From Candidatus Staskawiczbacteria bacterium (lineage in GTDB: Bacteria; Patescibacteriota; Minisyncoccia; Minisyncoccales; Staskawiczbacteraceae): 12,986 bases of DNA. A program made the position numbers and the translations under genes. Below are positions 1 to 8,450 of the stretch, one piece after another. The stretch spans positions 1 through 12,986 of the forward strand of contig JAPLZA010000098.1 of NCBI GenBank assembly GCA_026395275.1, written 5' to 3'. Numbering within the stretch: position 1 is the stretch's first letter; each line of letters opens with the position of its first letter. A model generated the notes under the pieces. That model was not told where the DNA came from, did not search any database, and saw only the letters and a program-made list of their open reading frames with translations.

Positions 1-1523
1 AAGTGTGATGCAACCGGAAAAGATATTATTACTATGTTTGCGCCAGAACAGTCTCTTGTTGTTTATGAAAGAGACTACTGGTGGTCTGACAAATGGGACC
101 AGAATGCTACAGGTAAGGATTACGATTTTTCGAAACCGTTTTTTGAGCAGTTTAAAGAATTATTTCAAAAAGCCCCGCTTCCTAATCTTGCTAATTCAAA
201 TACAATAAATTCTGAATATGGGAACCACAATGCTGATATGAAAAATTGTTATCTTACTTATGCATGTTTTAGGAACGAAGACCTGGCATATTGTTACGGA
301 ATGTTAGATTGTAAAAATTGCATTGATGTATATAAGGGTCTTAATTTTATGCAATGCTATGAAGATGTTTTAGGCAGTAACTTTAATCGAGTTTTTTTCT
401 CGTATGATAGTGATGACTGCGTTAATTCCGCATTTTTGCACGCTTGCAAAAATATGATAGATTGTTTGGGCTGCATAAACCTAAGAAATAAATCAAATTG
501 TATTTTTAACGAACAATATACCAAAGAGGAGTATGCAAAAGAGAGAGCAAAATATGACTTTGGAAGCTATAAGACGCTTTGCGAATTTAAGAAAAAATTT
601 GCTGAGTTTATAAAAAAATATCCAAGGCGTTACGGATTTATCCAGAAATCTGTAAATTGTGTTGGAGATAATATTCTCAATTGCAAAAATGTATATATGG
701 GGTTTGATGTATATGGCGACCTTGAAGATAGCAAATATTTTATCCATGGTGGGGAACAAACGAGAGATATTTATGATAGCTATGGCGCCGGCGGGAATAT
801 AAGTAATTCTTACGAAATTGTTGACACTGGGCTTGAGGCCACTAACAACCTTTTCGCTATTTTTACTCATGCTTGTCAGAATACAAACTACACTTATGCT
901 TGTAAAAATTCCGCTAATCTATTCGGATGCGTTGGGCTTCGTAGTAAAAAATATTGCATTTTGAATAAACAGTACACAGAAGAAGAGTATAAAAAATTAG
1001 TCCCGAAGATTATCGCGCACATGAACTCAATGTCATATACAGATAAGAAGGGCAGGGTATATAAATATGGAGAATTTTTTCCAGCAGAGATTTCTCCTTT
1101 TGCTTATAACGAAACAATTGCCCAGGAATATTATCCAAAAAACAAATCAGAGGTGTCAGACCTAGGATACAGGTGGAGAGAATCGGAGACAAAACAATAT
1201 AACATTACGCTTCGACCAGCAGATTTACCTGACCATATAAAAGATGTAAAAGACGACATTTTAAATCAAGTTATAGGGTTTGAGCACACGGGCAGTTGTA
1301 ATGAACAGTGCATGGGGGCTTTGTGTTTTACCGGGCAATGAATCTTGCTTTACCAAGATTATGTTCTAACTGTAGGCATTATCAAAGGTTAGCCCAGCGC
1401 ACTCCGTTTAAGTTGTGGGACCGCACGTGTGCAAAATGCGAAAAGGAAATTAAGACGTCATATTCTCCGAACCGTCCGGAAATAATTTATTGTGAAAGTT
1501 GCTACAATAACGAAGTAGCGTGA
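1..1523 (+). pseudogene. Array copy 1: 5'-truncated by window, frameshifted Cys-rich zinc-ribbon protein
   Basis: The reading frame is open from base 1; by alignment with copies 3 and 7 base 1 is codon 57, so about 56 codons lie outside the window. Frame 1 runs to a TGA at 1339-1341. The family's C-terminal module continues in frame 3 (FYRAMNL at 1326 onward) to a TGA at 1521-1523. In intact copies 39 nt separate the last knuckle cysteine (here codon 1309) from the FY codons; here it is 17 nt, so 22 nt are missing near 1321-1326 and the frame is lost. Seen intact: a degenerate second N-terminal ribbon (CDATGK, then VYERDYW without cysteines), LRNK at 481 and LRSK at 937, YGEFFP, and a final ribbon TCAKC...YCESC. 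If the deletion is real, the product lacks its last 70 or so residues. An assembly error is possible. Function unknown. Confidence 0.8.
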
Positions 1524-1534
1524 TATAAGAAAGG

Positions 1535-1558
1535 TCATCTTAACATATGTTAAGATGA
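1535..1558. promoter_or_regulatory. 24-bp perfect palindrome between copies 1 and 2
   Basis: TCATCTTAACAT is followed immediately by its exact reverse complement, with no spacer, ending 12 bp before the start codon of copy 2. This is the only sizeable gap between array genes. There is no T-run on either side, so it is a poor intrinsic terminator. A zero-spacer palindrome of this length suits a dimeric repressor operator, or a cruciform/hairpin that would sit just ahead of the start codon. No convincing -35/-10 pair is visible beside it. The symmetry is certain; the regulatory role is inference. Confidence 0.5.
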
Positions 1559-1570
1559 AATATAAAGATT

Positions 1571-3289
1571 ATGGATAAAGAAACAAGAAATTGTCAGAAT
1601 TGTCACAAGGACTTTACGATAGAGCCAGATGATTTTAAGTTCTATGAGAAGATGAAAGTACCCGCGCCGACCTGGTGTTCGGAGTGTCGTAGGCAGAGAA
1701 GGCTTTTATTCAGAAACGAAAGGACGCTCTATCGTCGAAAATGCAGTTTATGCGCGGAAGATATAATTTCGATGTATCCGCAGGATACGGTATTTCCTGT
1801 TTATTGCCACGAATGTTGGTTTTCAGATAAATGGGATGGTGCTGATTTTAGTCGTCAGTATGATTTTTCTCGCTCATTTTTCTCACAGATAGAGGAATTA
1901 TGGAATACTGTTCCCAAATTAAATTTATTTCAAAGAAATTCGATTAACTGTCAATTTACAAACATGGTAGGGGAAAGCAAAAATGTTTATCTATCGTGTT
2001 CGGTGGTTGAAGGGTCGGAAAATATATTTTACTCAAAATTTGTTGATAAATCATTTACCATTTTCGATTCCTATGGCGTCACAAATTCAGATCATTGTTA
2101 TGAAAATGTGAGCGTCGATAGAAACTATTCATCTAGTTTCGCTATTCTTTCAAGAGACTGCATTGATTGCTATTTTATTTTTGATTGCATTAATTGTAAA
2201 AATTGTGTTTTGTCTTCAAATTTGAGAAACAAGCAATATTTTATACGCAACAAAGCTTACACTAAAGATGATTATTTCCGAGAGATTAAAAAGATGGATT
2301 TTGGTAGCAGAAAATTAAACAATCAGTGCTTTAAAGAGTTGCTCGGCATTAAGGAAAAATCTCTACATAAATATGCGGATATTGTTAAGGCATCAGGTTC
2401 TACGGGCAATCATATAGCAAACGCTAAAAACGCAAAAAATTGTTTTGAAACGCACGACGTAGAAAATGTTAAAAATTGTTATAGGGTACTATGGGCAAAA
2501 GATTTTCTCGATGTCGATTATTCGGGGTTGAGCTCAGAAATGTTTTATGAATACGTTACTGGTGGTAAAAATGGTTTTAACGTGAAATTATCCATTGCTG
2601 CCTTCGATGCCGTTCGTGAATCAGAATATACGGATTATTGTTCCTTATGCGCGCATTGTTTTGGTTGCGCTGGACTGAGAAATAAAGAGTTTTGCATTCT
2701 GAATAAGCAATACACAAAAGAAGATTATGAAAAAATGGTTGATAAAATTAAAAAACAAATGGACGACCTGCCGTATATAGATAAAAAAGGTAGGATATAC
2801 AAATATGGAGAGTTTTTCCCCGCAGAGATTTCTTATTTTACTTATAACGAAACTTTAGCCCAAGAGATTACTCCGTTGTCTAGGGAAGCCGCACTTGAGG
2901 CGGGTTTTAAATGGAGAGATCCCGAAGCTAAAAAATATGTCGCAACAAAAAAATCTTCTGAATTATCAGACAATATATCAAAAATTTCAGATTCTATATC
3001 GAAAGAAGTTATAAGTTGTTTGCACGAGGGCGAGTGCAGTCATTTCTGCAGCGGAGTATATAAGATTGTGTCCGAAGAATTACAGTTTTATAAAAAAATG
3101 AACCTACCAGTCCCCGTATTGTGTCCTAATTGCAGATTTTACGAACGATTAAAATTAGTAGATCCACTTAAGCTGTGGCATCGTAAGTGTATGAAGCCCG
3201 ACTGTAAGAATGAGTTTGAGACTATCTATGCGCCCGATAGGCCAGAGACTGTATATTGTGAGGGGTGTTATCAAAAAGAAGTATACTAA
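1571..3289 (+). CDS. Array copy 2: Cys-rich protein with complete N- and C-terminal zinc ribbons
   Basis: 572 residues, start chosen at the ATG giving MDKETRNCQNC, matching the family N-terminus; no Shine-Dalgarno. The N-terminal module has knuckles C8/C11 and C36/C39, then C58/C61 and C79/C82, all present. It resembles the probable zinc-ribbon family zf-trcl (C-x2-C...FY...P-x-x-C-x2-CR). Residues about 105-217 and 255-368 are two Cys/Asn/Asp-rich halves, each closing with LRNK (218-221 and 369-372) and an NK-x-YTK-x-DY helix start. YGEFFPAEIS and YNET follow. The C-terminal module begins at C483 with an unusual C-x5-C-x3-C knuckle (CLHEGECSHFC), then C518/C521, C540/C545 and C563/C566. No signal peptide or membrane segment, so cytoplasmic. 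Role unknown; zinc binding is well supported, nucleic-acid or protein binding would be guesswork. Confidence 0.9.
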   Translation: MDKETRNCQNCHKDFTIEPDDFKFYEKMKVPAPTWCSECRRQRRLLFRNERTLYRRKCSLCAEDIISMYPQDTVFPVYCHECWFSDKWDGADFSRQYDFSRSFFSQIEELWNTVPKLNLFQRNSINCQFTNMVGESKNVYLSCSVVEGSENIFYSKFVDKSFTIFDSYGVTNSDHCYENVSVDRNYSSSFAILSRDCIDCYFIFDCINCKNCVLSSNLRNKQYFIRNKAYTKDDYFREIKKMDFGSRKLNNQCFKELLGIKEKSLHKYADIVKASGSTGNHIANAKNAKNCFETHDVENVKNCYRVLWAKDFLDVDYSGLSSEMFYEYVTGGKNGFNVKLSIAAFDAVRESEYTDYCSLCAHCFGCAGLRNKEFCILNKQYTKEDYEKMVDKIKKQMDDLPYIDKKGRIYKYGEFFPAEISYFTYNETLAQEITPLSREAALEAGFKWRDPEAKKYVATKKSSELSDNISKISDSISKEVISCLHEGECSHFCSGVYKIVSEELQFYKKMNLPVPVLCPNCRFYERLKLVDPLKLWHRKCMKPDCKNEFETIYAPDRPETVYCEGCYQKEVY

Positions 3290-3296
3290 ATATATG
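3266..3296 (+). repeat. Gene-junction direct repeat, left copy
   Basis: This 31-nt stretch covers the last codons of copy 2 (CYQKEVY and TAA) and the ATG of copy 3. It recurs at 4992-5022 across the copy 3/4 junction with a single difference (T or C just before the final ATATG). The 4-bp gap between stop and start is identical in size. It is a direct trace of duplication of a whole gene-plus-junction unit, or of later homogenisation. Confidence 0.85.
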
Positions 3297-5015
3297 AACC
3301 AGGAAACTAAACAATGTCAGAATTGTCACAAGGACTTTACAATAGAGCCCGAGGATTTTAATTTCTATGAAAAGATAAAAGTGCCACCTCCGACCTTTTG
3401 CCCGGAATGCAGAATAATACGAAGGACAATATTTTTAAATTTTGTTAATTTATACAAAAAAACAGAAGCCAAAAAAAGGGAAAAGGTTTTTTCTGGCTAT
3501 CCCGAAGAGGCTGATATTAAAATTTATGACCACGATTATTGGTGGTCAGACAACTGGAACCCTATGGATTACGGGGAAGACGTGGACTTTAGTGAGCCAT
3601 TTCTAGAACAGTTGAAAAAATTAAATTTTTCTGTGCCTTGGCCAAGCCGTTCTGTGCGTGGACTAGTAAACAGCGATTATTGCAATTGCGCCTCATATTT
3701 GAAAAATTGTTATTTATGTTTTAATTGTAACGACGTGGAGAACTGCCAATATTGCTTCGGTTCCAATTATGCCAAAGATTCAATAGATTGCTGTTTGTCA
3801 TTAAAACCACAACTTTGCTATGAGCTTTTTGAATGCAACAGTCTTTTTCAATGTTTTTATTGCGCAGAGACAAAAGATTGCAGAAATCTGCGGTTTTGTG
3901 ACGAATGTATAAATTGCAGTGACTGTTTTGGTTGTTTCAATCTGCGTAATAAGCAATACTATATTTGGAACCAACCGCACACTAAAGAAGATTATTTTAA
4001 AAAATTAAAAGAAATAAATGTGGGTTCTTACGCAGAGGTTAATAAAATTAAAGAAAAATTTAACAAATTAAAGTTTGAACTTCCAAGAAAGTATATCCAC
4101 GGCAATCATAATAAAAACGTTACGGGAGAATATGTCTATCGTTCTAAAGATACTTTTAATTGTTTTGAGGTTGGGGGATGCGAGAATGTTCGTTATTCTC
4201 AACAGATAGAAGACACTGCTAAAGACTCATACGACTATACGAACTGGAGCCAGAATTCAGAATTAGTCTATGAGGCCATTAGCTGCGGAGATAACTGCCA
4301 AAATATAAAATTTTGTTTTGATTGCTGGCCAGCTATGCAGGATTCAGAATATTGTTTGTGTTGCCATTCATGTTCTAATTGTTTTGGTTGCATGGGGCTT
4401 CGCAGTAAGCAATACTGCGTTTTAAACAAACAGTATACAAAAGAAGAATACGAAAGACTAGTTCCAATGATAAAAAAACACATGGCGGACATGCCATATG
4501 TTGATTCTCGTGATCTTAAATACTCTTACGGAGAATTTTTTCCAATAGATTTTTCTCCTATGGCCTATAACGAAACAATGGCCATGGAATATTTCCCGAA
4601 AACAAAAGAGCAGGTTTTAACAGAGGGATACTTTTGGCGTGACAAAATTCAAGGAGAACATAAAATAACCTTGGATGCGAAAGAACTGCCTGATGATATA
4701 AAAGACGTTTCAGAAGATATTTTAAAAGAAGTTATTCGGTGTGAGTCTTGCAAAGGCGCTTTCAAGCTGATAGAAGCAGAGGTAAATTTTTACAGAAAGT
4801 TTTTAATACCGCTTCCGCGCATGTGTTTTTGGTGTCGACATATGGATCGCAGAAAAAAAGCAAATCCATTAAAACTTTGGCACCGTCAGTGCATGTGTGA
4901 TAAGCAAGGGCATTCACACAAGGGGAGGTGTGAGATAGAATTTGAGACATCTTACGCGCCAGACCGTCCGGAGATTGTGTATTGCGAAGAATGTTATCAA
5001 AAAGAAGTATACTAA
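3294..5015 (+). CDS. Array copy 3: Cys-rich zinc-ribbon protein with His-containing insert, second N-terminal ribbon lost
   Basis: 573 residues from the ATG 4 bp after the stop of copy 2 (MNQETKQCQNC); an upstream in-frame ATG at 3210 lies inside copy 2 and is rejected because family homology starts at 3294. About 45 cysteines (8 % of residues), 19 of them between residues 120 and 215, giving the clearest ladder of NC, DC and C-x-x-C steps in the array. First ribbon C8/C11/C36/C39 is intact. The second is completely gone: KKTEAKKREK replaces the C58 knuckle and IYDHDYW replaces the last one. LRNK at 217-220, LRSK at 369-372. The C-terminal module has C483/C486, C511/C514, C533/C535/C546 and C564/C567, with an insert between C535 and C546 carrying H540 and H542. 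Function unknown. Confidence 0.9.
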   Translation: MNQETKQCQNCHKDFTIEPEDFNFYEKIKVPPPTFCPECRIIRRTIFLNFVNLYKKTEAKKREKVFSGYPEEADIKIYDHDYWWSDNWNPMDYGEDVDFSEPFLEQLKKLNFSVPWPSRSVRGLVNSDYCNCASYLKNCYLCFNCNDVENCQYCFGSNYAKDSIDCCLSLKPQLCYELFECNSLFQCFYCAETKDCRNLRFCDECINCSDCFGCFNLRNKQYYIWNQPHTKEDYFKKLKEINVGSYAEVNKIKEKFNKLKFELPRKYIHGNHNKNVTGEYVYRSKDTFNCFEVGGCENVRYSQQIEDTAKDSYDYTNWSQNSELVYEAISCGDNCQNIKFCFDCWPAMQDSEYCLCCHSCSNCFGCMGLRSKQYCVLNKQYTKEEYERLVPMIKKHMADMPYVDSRDLKYSYGEFFPIDFSPMAYNETMAMEYFPKTKEQVLTEGYFWRDKIQGEHKITLDAKELPDDIKDVSEDILKEVIRCESCKGAFKLIEAEVNFYRKFLIPLPRMCFWCRHMDRRKKANPLKLWHRQCMCDKQGHSHKGRCEIEFETSYAPDRPEIVYCEECYQKEVY

Positions 5016-5022
5016 ACATATG
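4992..5022 (+). repeat. Gene-junction direct repeat, right copy
   Basis: Second copy of the 31-nt junction sequence at 3266-3296 (30 of 31 bases identical), here spanning the end of copy 3 and the ATG of copy 4. Confidence 0.85.
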
Positions 5023-6726
5023 CAACCAGAAAATAAAATTTGTCAAAATTGTAAAAAGAACTTTACCGTCGAGCCCGAGGATTTTAATTTCTACGAAAAA
5101 ATGAAAGTTCCGGCACCTACGTTTTGTACTAAGTGCCGTTTTCAGCGTAGATTGGCATTTTTTAATTTAACAACGCTTTATAAACGTCCATGTGATCTCT
5201 GTAAAAAAGAAGTTATTTCAACCTTTGCTCCCGAGGTGCCATATAAAGTTTATTGCCCCAAGTGCTGGTGGTCTGACGGTTGGGATCCTTATTCATATGG
5301 TCGAGATTATGATTTTTCAAAGCCTTTTTTTGAACAGTGGGAAGGATTACATCGCCAGGTTCCAATGGCCGCTCTTTCAACAGATCATTTGACTCTTGTT
5401 AATTCAGAGTACACAAACCATGCCGGCCATTTAAAAAATTGTTATTTAATTTTTCAGGCAGATTTTGACGAGGATTGTGCGTACGGAGTTTATTTAAAAA
5501 GAAATACTTCATTGCTTGATTGTTCCAATGCAATAGCTTCTGAGTGGTGTTACGATTGCATGCATATATTTAAGAACAGTCGATGCGTTGGGACTATGGG
5601 AAATGTCACAGAAACTCTTGATGGTATATTTTTGCGTGATTCAGATAATTGTCAGAACTGTTTTGCATCAGCTAATTTAAGAAACAAAAAATATTATATA
5701 TTCAATGAACCTTATACAAAAGAAGATTATTTTGAAGCAATAAAAAAATGGGATTTGGGTTCGTATAAAGACTATCAGGAAGCAAAAAGATTGGCGCACG
5801 AGCATTGGAAAAAATTACCGCCAAGGCCAGTTTATGATGATTTCTCGGTAAACTGTAGTGGAAGTTATGTTTTTGAATCGAAAAACTGTAAAGAGTCTTA
5901 TGATGTTTCTGACGCCGAAGACGGTAAGCACCTCTTTATGCTTTCGCTATCGCCCATGAAAGACTGTTATGATGTATCTGCATGGGGTAATAACATTAAT
6001 TTGGTTTATGATTCAGTTGCGGTGGGCGAGAATATATCAAACCTAAAATTTTGTGATGAAGCGGGTTTAACCCTACTTAATGCAGAATATTCAAAAATGA
6101 CCTTTGGAGGGTCACATATATTTGGATGCGTTGGATTAAGAAAGGGCGAATATTGTATTTTAAATAAAAAATATTCTGAAAAAGAATTTAAAGAACTTCG
6201 CGAGAAAATTGTTGCGCACATGGGTGAAATGCCTTATACAGATAAGAAAGGGAGGATATATAAATACGGAGAATTTTTTCCTATAGAATTTAGTCCCTTT
6301 CCGTATAACGACACTCTTGCTCAAAGGTTTTTTCCAATTTCTTCTGCCAAAGCCGAAGAGGAAAATTATCGTTGGAAAGAAGAAGAGAAGAAGGATCACA
6401 ACATTACAAAACAATTTAAAGATCTTCCAGATCACATTAAAGATGCTTCTCAGTCAATTTTGTCTGAAGTCATTGGATGCAAAACCTGCGGGAGAGGTTA
6501 TAGAATAACTTCTTATGAATTAGAATTTTTGAAAAAAATAAATCTACCCTTGCCTCGTCAATGTCCTTTTTGTCGCATCAGAGAAAGATTGGACAAATGG
6601 GTAACAGAGTTAAGAATGATTAATAGAACTTGCTCTAAGTGTGGTACAGAATTTCAAACCCAATATCCTAAAGAAGAAGTTGAATATATTCTTTGCAAAA
6701 AATGTTACCAACAAGAAATATTATGA
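5020..6726 (+). CDS. Array copy 4: Cys-rich protein with all four zinc ribbons complete
   Basis: 568 residues from the ATG 4 bp downstream of the copy 3 stop (MQPENKICQNC). This is the only intact copy in which both N-terminal ribbons (C8/C11/C36/C39; C58/C61/C79/C82) and both C-terminal ribbons (C487/C490/C515/C518; C538/C541/C559/C562) have plain C-x2-C pairs with no insert, so it is a good reference for the presumed ancestral layout. The first LRNK motif is at 220-223; the second is altered to LRKG at 373-376. The central ladder has fewer cysteines than copy 3 but keeps the Asn/Asp pattern. YGEFFPIEFSPFPYNDT is present. The stop codon overlaps the next start as ATGA, which suggests translational coupling. 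No signal peptide. Cellular role unknown. Confidence 0.9.
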   Translation: MQPENKICQNCKKNFTVEPEDFNFYEKMKVPAPTFCTKCRFQRRLAFFNLTTLYKRPCDLCKKEVISTFAPEVPYKVYCPKCWWSDGWDPYSYGRDYDFSKPFFEQWEGLHRQVPMAALSTDHLTLVNSEYTNHAGHLKNCYLIFQADFDEDCAYGVYLKRNTSLLDCSNAIASEWCYDCMHIFKNSRCVGTMGNVTETLDGIFLRDSDNCQNCFASANLRNKKYYIFNEPYTKEDYFEAIKKWDLGSYKDYQEAKRLAHEHWKKLPPRPVYDDFSVNCSGSYVFESKNCKESYDVSDAEDGKHLFMLSLSPMKDCYDVSAWGNNINLVYDSVAVGENISNLKFCDEAGLTLLNAEYSKMTFGGSHIFGCVGLRKGEYCILNKKYSEKEFKELREKIVAHMGEMPYTDKKGRIYKYGEFFPIEFSPFPYNDTLAQRFFPISSAKAEEENYRWKEEEKKDHNITKQFKDLPDHIKDASQSILSEVIGCKTCGRGYRITSYELEFLKKINLPLPRQCPFCRIRERLDKWVTELRMINRTCSKCGTEFQTQYPKEEVEYILCKKCYQQEIL

Positions 6727-8450
6727 CCAAATTAGAAACTAAACAATGCCAAAATTGTAAAAATCAATTTACCGTTGAGCCGGACGATTTTGCGTTCTAC
6801 GAGAAAATGAAGGTTCCGGCGCCAACGTGGTGCCCGGAATGTCGTATGATTCGACGAATGTTGTGGAGGAATTTATCGGTGTGGTATCGGCGAAAGTGCG
6901 ATGCGACCGGTAAAAGTATTCTTTCTATGTTCGCGCCAGATTCGCCGTACAAAGTTTATGAGCAAGAATATTGGCGAAGCGACGCGTGGGATCCGCTCGA
7001 ATATGGACGCGATTATGATTTTTTAAAACCATTTTTTGAGCAGTTTAAAGAATTATTTATTGCTGTTCCTCATCCAAACCTTATCCAAAAAAATAATTTC
7101 AACAGCGAATACGCAAATTTTGGTCTTAACTTGAAGAATTGCTATTTTGTAGGCGGATCAGATGCCGCAGAAGATTGTGCATACATATTCGCGCACAACA
7201 TTAGGAGCCGGGAATGTTTTGACCTTCATTCTGCAACGGACACCGAACGCATATATGATTCAGTTGGTATTGAAAAGTCTCAAGGGCTTAGGTTCTGCCA
7301 AGATTGCATTGCATGTAGTGACTCTTATCTTCTATACGATTGTCGAAACTGTACTAGTTGTTTTGGCTGCGTGGGTTTACGAAACAAGCAGTTCTATATT
7401 TTTAATCAGCCATATTCGCGAGAAAATTATCAACAAGAACTTGAGAAATTAAAACCATGGACTTACTCGGGGCTTATTCGTGCCCATGAGCAATTTAATA
7501 AATTAAAGCTTATTTTACCGAGAAAATTTGCATCTATTGTAAAATCGGAAAACGTAACAGGTGACGAAATTGTTAATGCGCGCAACTGTATCTATTGTTT
7601 TGATACTAAGAACGATGTTCAGAATTGTAAATATTCTTACATCTTGTTGCGCGCAAACGATGGCCAAGACGCTTTAGTTGCTTGGGATTCAGCGGAATTG
7701 TTTTATGAGGTGATGAGTGTCTCGGCGCAGCGAGTCATCGGATCGGGTCTTATCTGGGGCGGGTTTGACGTGGTTTATTCATTTAACTGTTTTGATTGTA
7801 ACAATATTTTTGGTTGCGTTGGACTGCACAATAAATCATATTGTATTTTAAACAAGCAACTTAGTGAGCCAGAGTACAAAGCCATTTTACCGCGTATTAT
7901 TGAGCAGATGAACACAACGCTGTACCGCGACGCCCCATTTGCTTATAATGAAACCGTTGCGCAGGATTATTTTCCGAAAACAAAAGAAGAAGTTTTGTCT
8001 ATGGGAGTGCGCTGGAGAGATCCGGAGAGCAAGAAATATGAAATCACAATGAAGAACGATGAGATTCCAGATGACATTAATTCGGCGTCAGATTCTATCC
8101 TTAATGAAGTTATTGAATGTGGGCATAAAGGCAATTGCAACGACCATTGCGCTACGGCTTTTCGTATTGTTCCTCAAGAACTGCAGTTTTTAAGGAAAAT
8201 GAAAGCGCCCCTGCCTCGGTTGTGCCCGCTTTGTCGCCAAGGAGAACGAATACGGTTAAAAAACCCGTTACATCTTTGGGATCGCAAGTGCCAATGCTCG
8301 GGAGTGTCATCAGATAATGGAACTTATAAAAACACTTCTAAGCATTCTCATGGTAATGATCATTGTCTAAACGAATTTAAAACCCCATATTCTCCAGACA
8401 GGAAAGAAATTATTTATTGTGAACATTGCTATCAACAAGAAACAGCATGA
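6723..8450 (+). CDS. Array copy 5: Cys-rich zinc-ribbon protein with long His insert and shortened YGEFFP region
   Basis: 575 residues from the ATG overlapping the copy 4 stop (MTKLETKQCQNC); the upstream in-frame ATG at 6693 is inside copy 4. First ribbon C9/C12/C37/C40 is intact; the second is reduced to C59 in a CDATGK context and its last knuckle is VYEQEYW. LRNK at 219-222; the second motif is LHNK at 368-371. Sixteen residues found in other copies, including YGEFFP, are missing at about 7920-7938, with the frame kept (NTTLYRDAPFAYNET). The C-terminal module opens with the C-x5-C-x3-C knuckle CGHKGNCNDHC (466-476), then C501/C504, C523/C525 and C548, separated by a roughly 20-residue Ser/Asn/His insert with H541, H543 and H547, then C566/C569. 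The first 240 bases of coding sequence after 6780 are clearly GC-richer than what follows. Function unknown. Confidence 0.9.
   Translation: MTKLETKQCQNCKNQFTVEPDDFAFYEKMKVPAPTWCPECRMIRRMLWRNLSVWYRRKCDATGKSILSMFAPDSPYKVYEQEYWRSDAWDPLEYGRDYDFLKPFFEQFKELFIAVPHPNLIQKNNFNSEYANFGLNLKNCYFVGGSDAAEDCAYIFAHNIRSRECFDLHSATDTERIYDSVGIEKSQGLRFCQDCIACSDSYLLYDCRNCTSCFGCVGLRNKQFYIFNQPYSRENYQQELEKLKPWTYSGLIRAHEQFNKLKLILPRKFASIVKSENVTGDEIVNARNCIYCFDTKNDVQNCKYSYILLRANDGQDALVAWDSAELFYEVMSVSAQRVIGSGLIWGGFDVVYSFNCFDCNNIFGCVGLHNKSYCILNKQLSEPEYKAILPRIIEQMNTTLYRDAPFAYNETVAQDYFPKTKEEVLSMGVRWRDPESKKYEITMKNDEIPDDINSASDSILNEVIECGHKGNCNDHCATAFRIVPQELQFLRKMKAPLPRLCPLCRQGERIRLKNPLHLWDRKCQCSGVSSDNGTYKNTSKHSHGNDHCLNEFKTPYSPDRKEIIYCEHCYQQETA

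Noticed and set aside
1300..1345. Programmed -1 frameshift to join the two parts of copy 1
   Set aside because: The frames would join, but no slippery heptamer in the right phase is present, and about seven conserved residues would still be missing. A 22-nt deletion explains the data better.
3210..3293. Longer N-terminus for copy 3 (and likewise 4942 for copy 4, 6693 for copy 5, 8426 for copy 6)
   Set aside because: The extension would lie inside the previous gene and adds residues not found in the family; homology starts at the later ATG.
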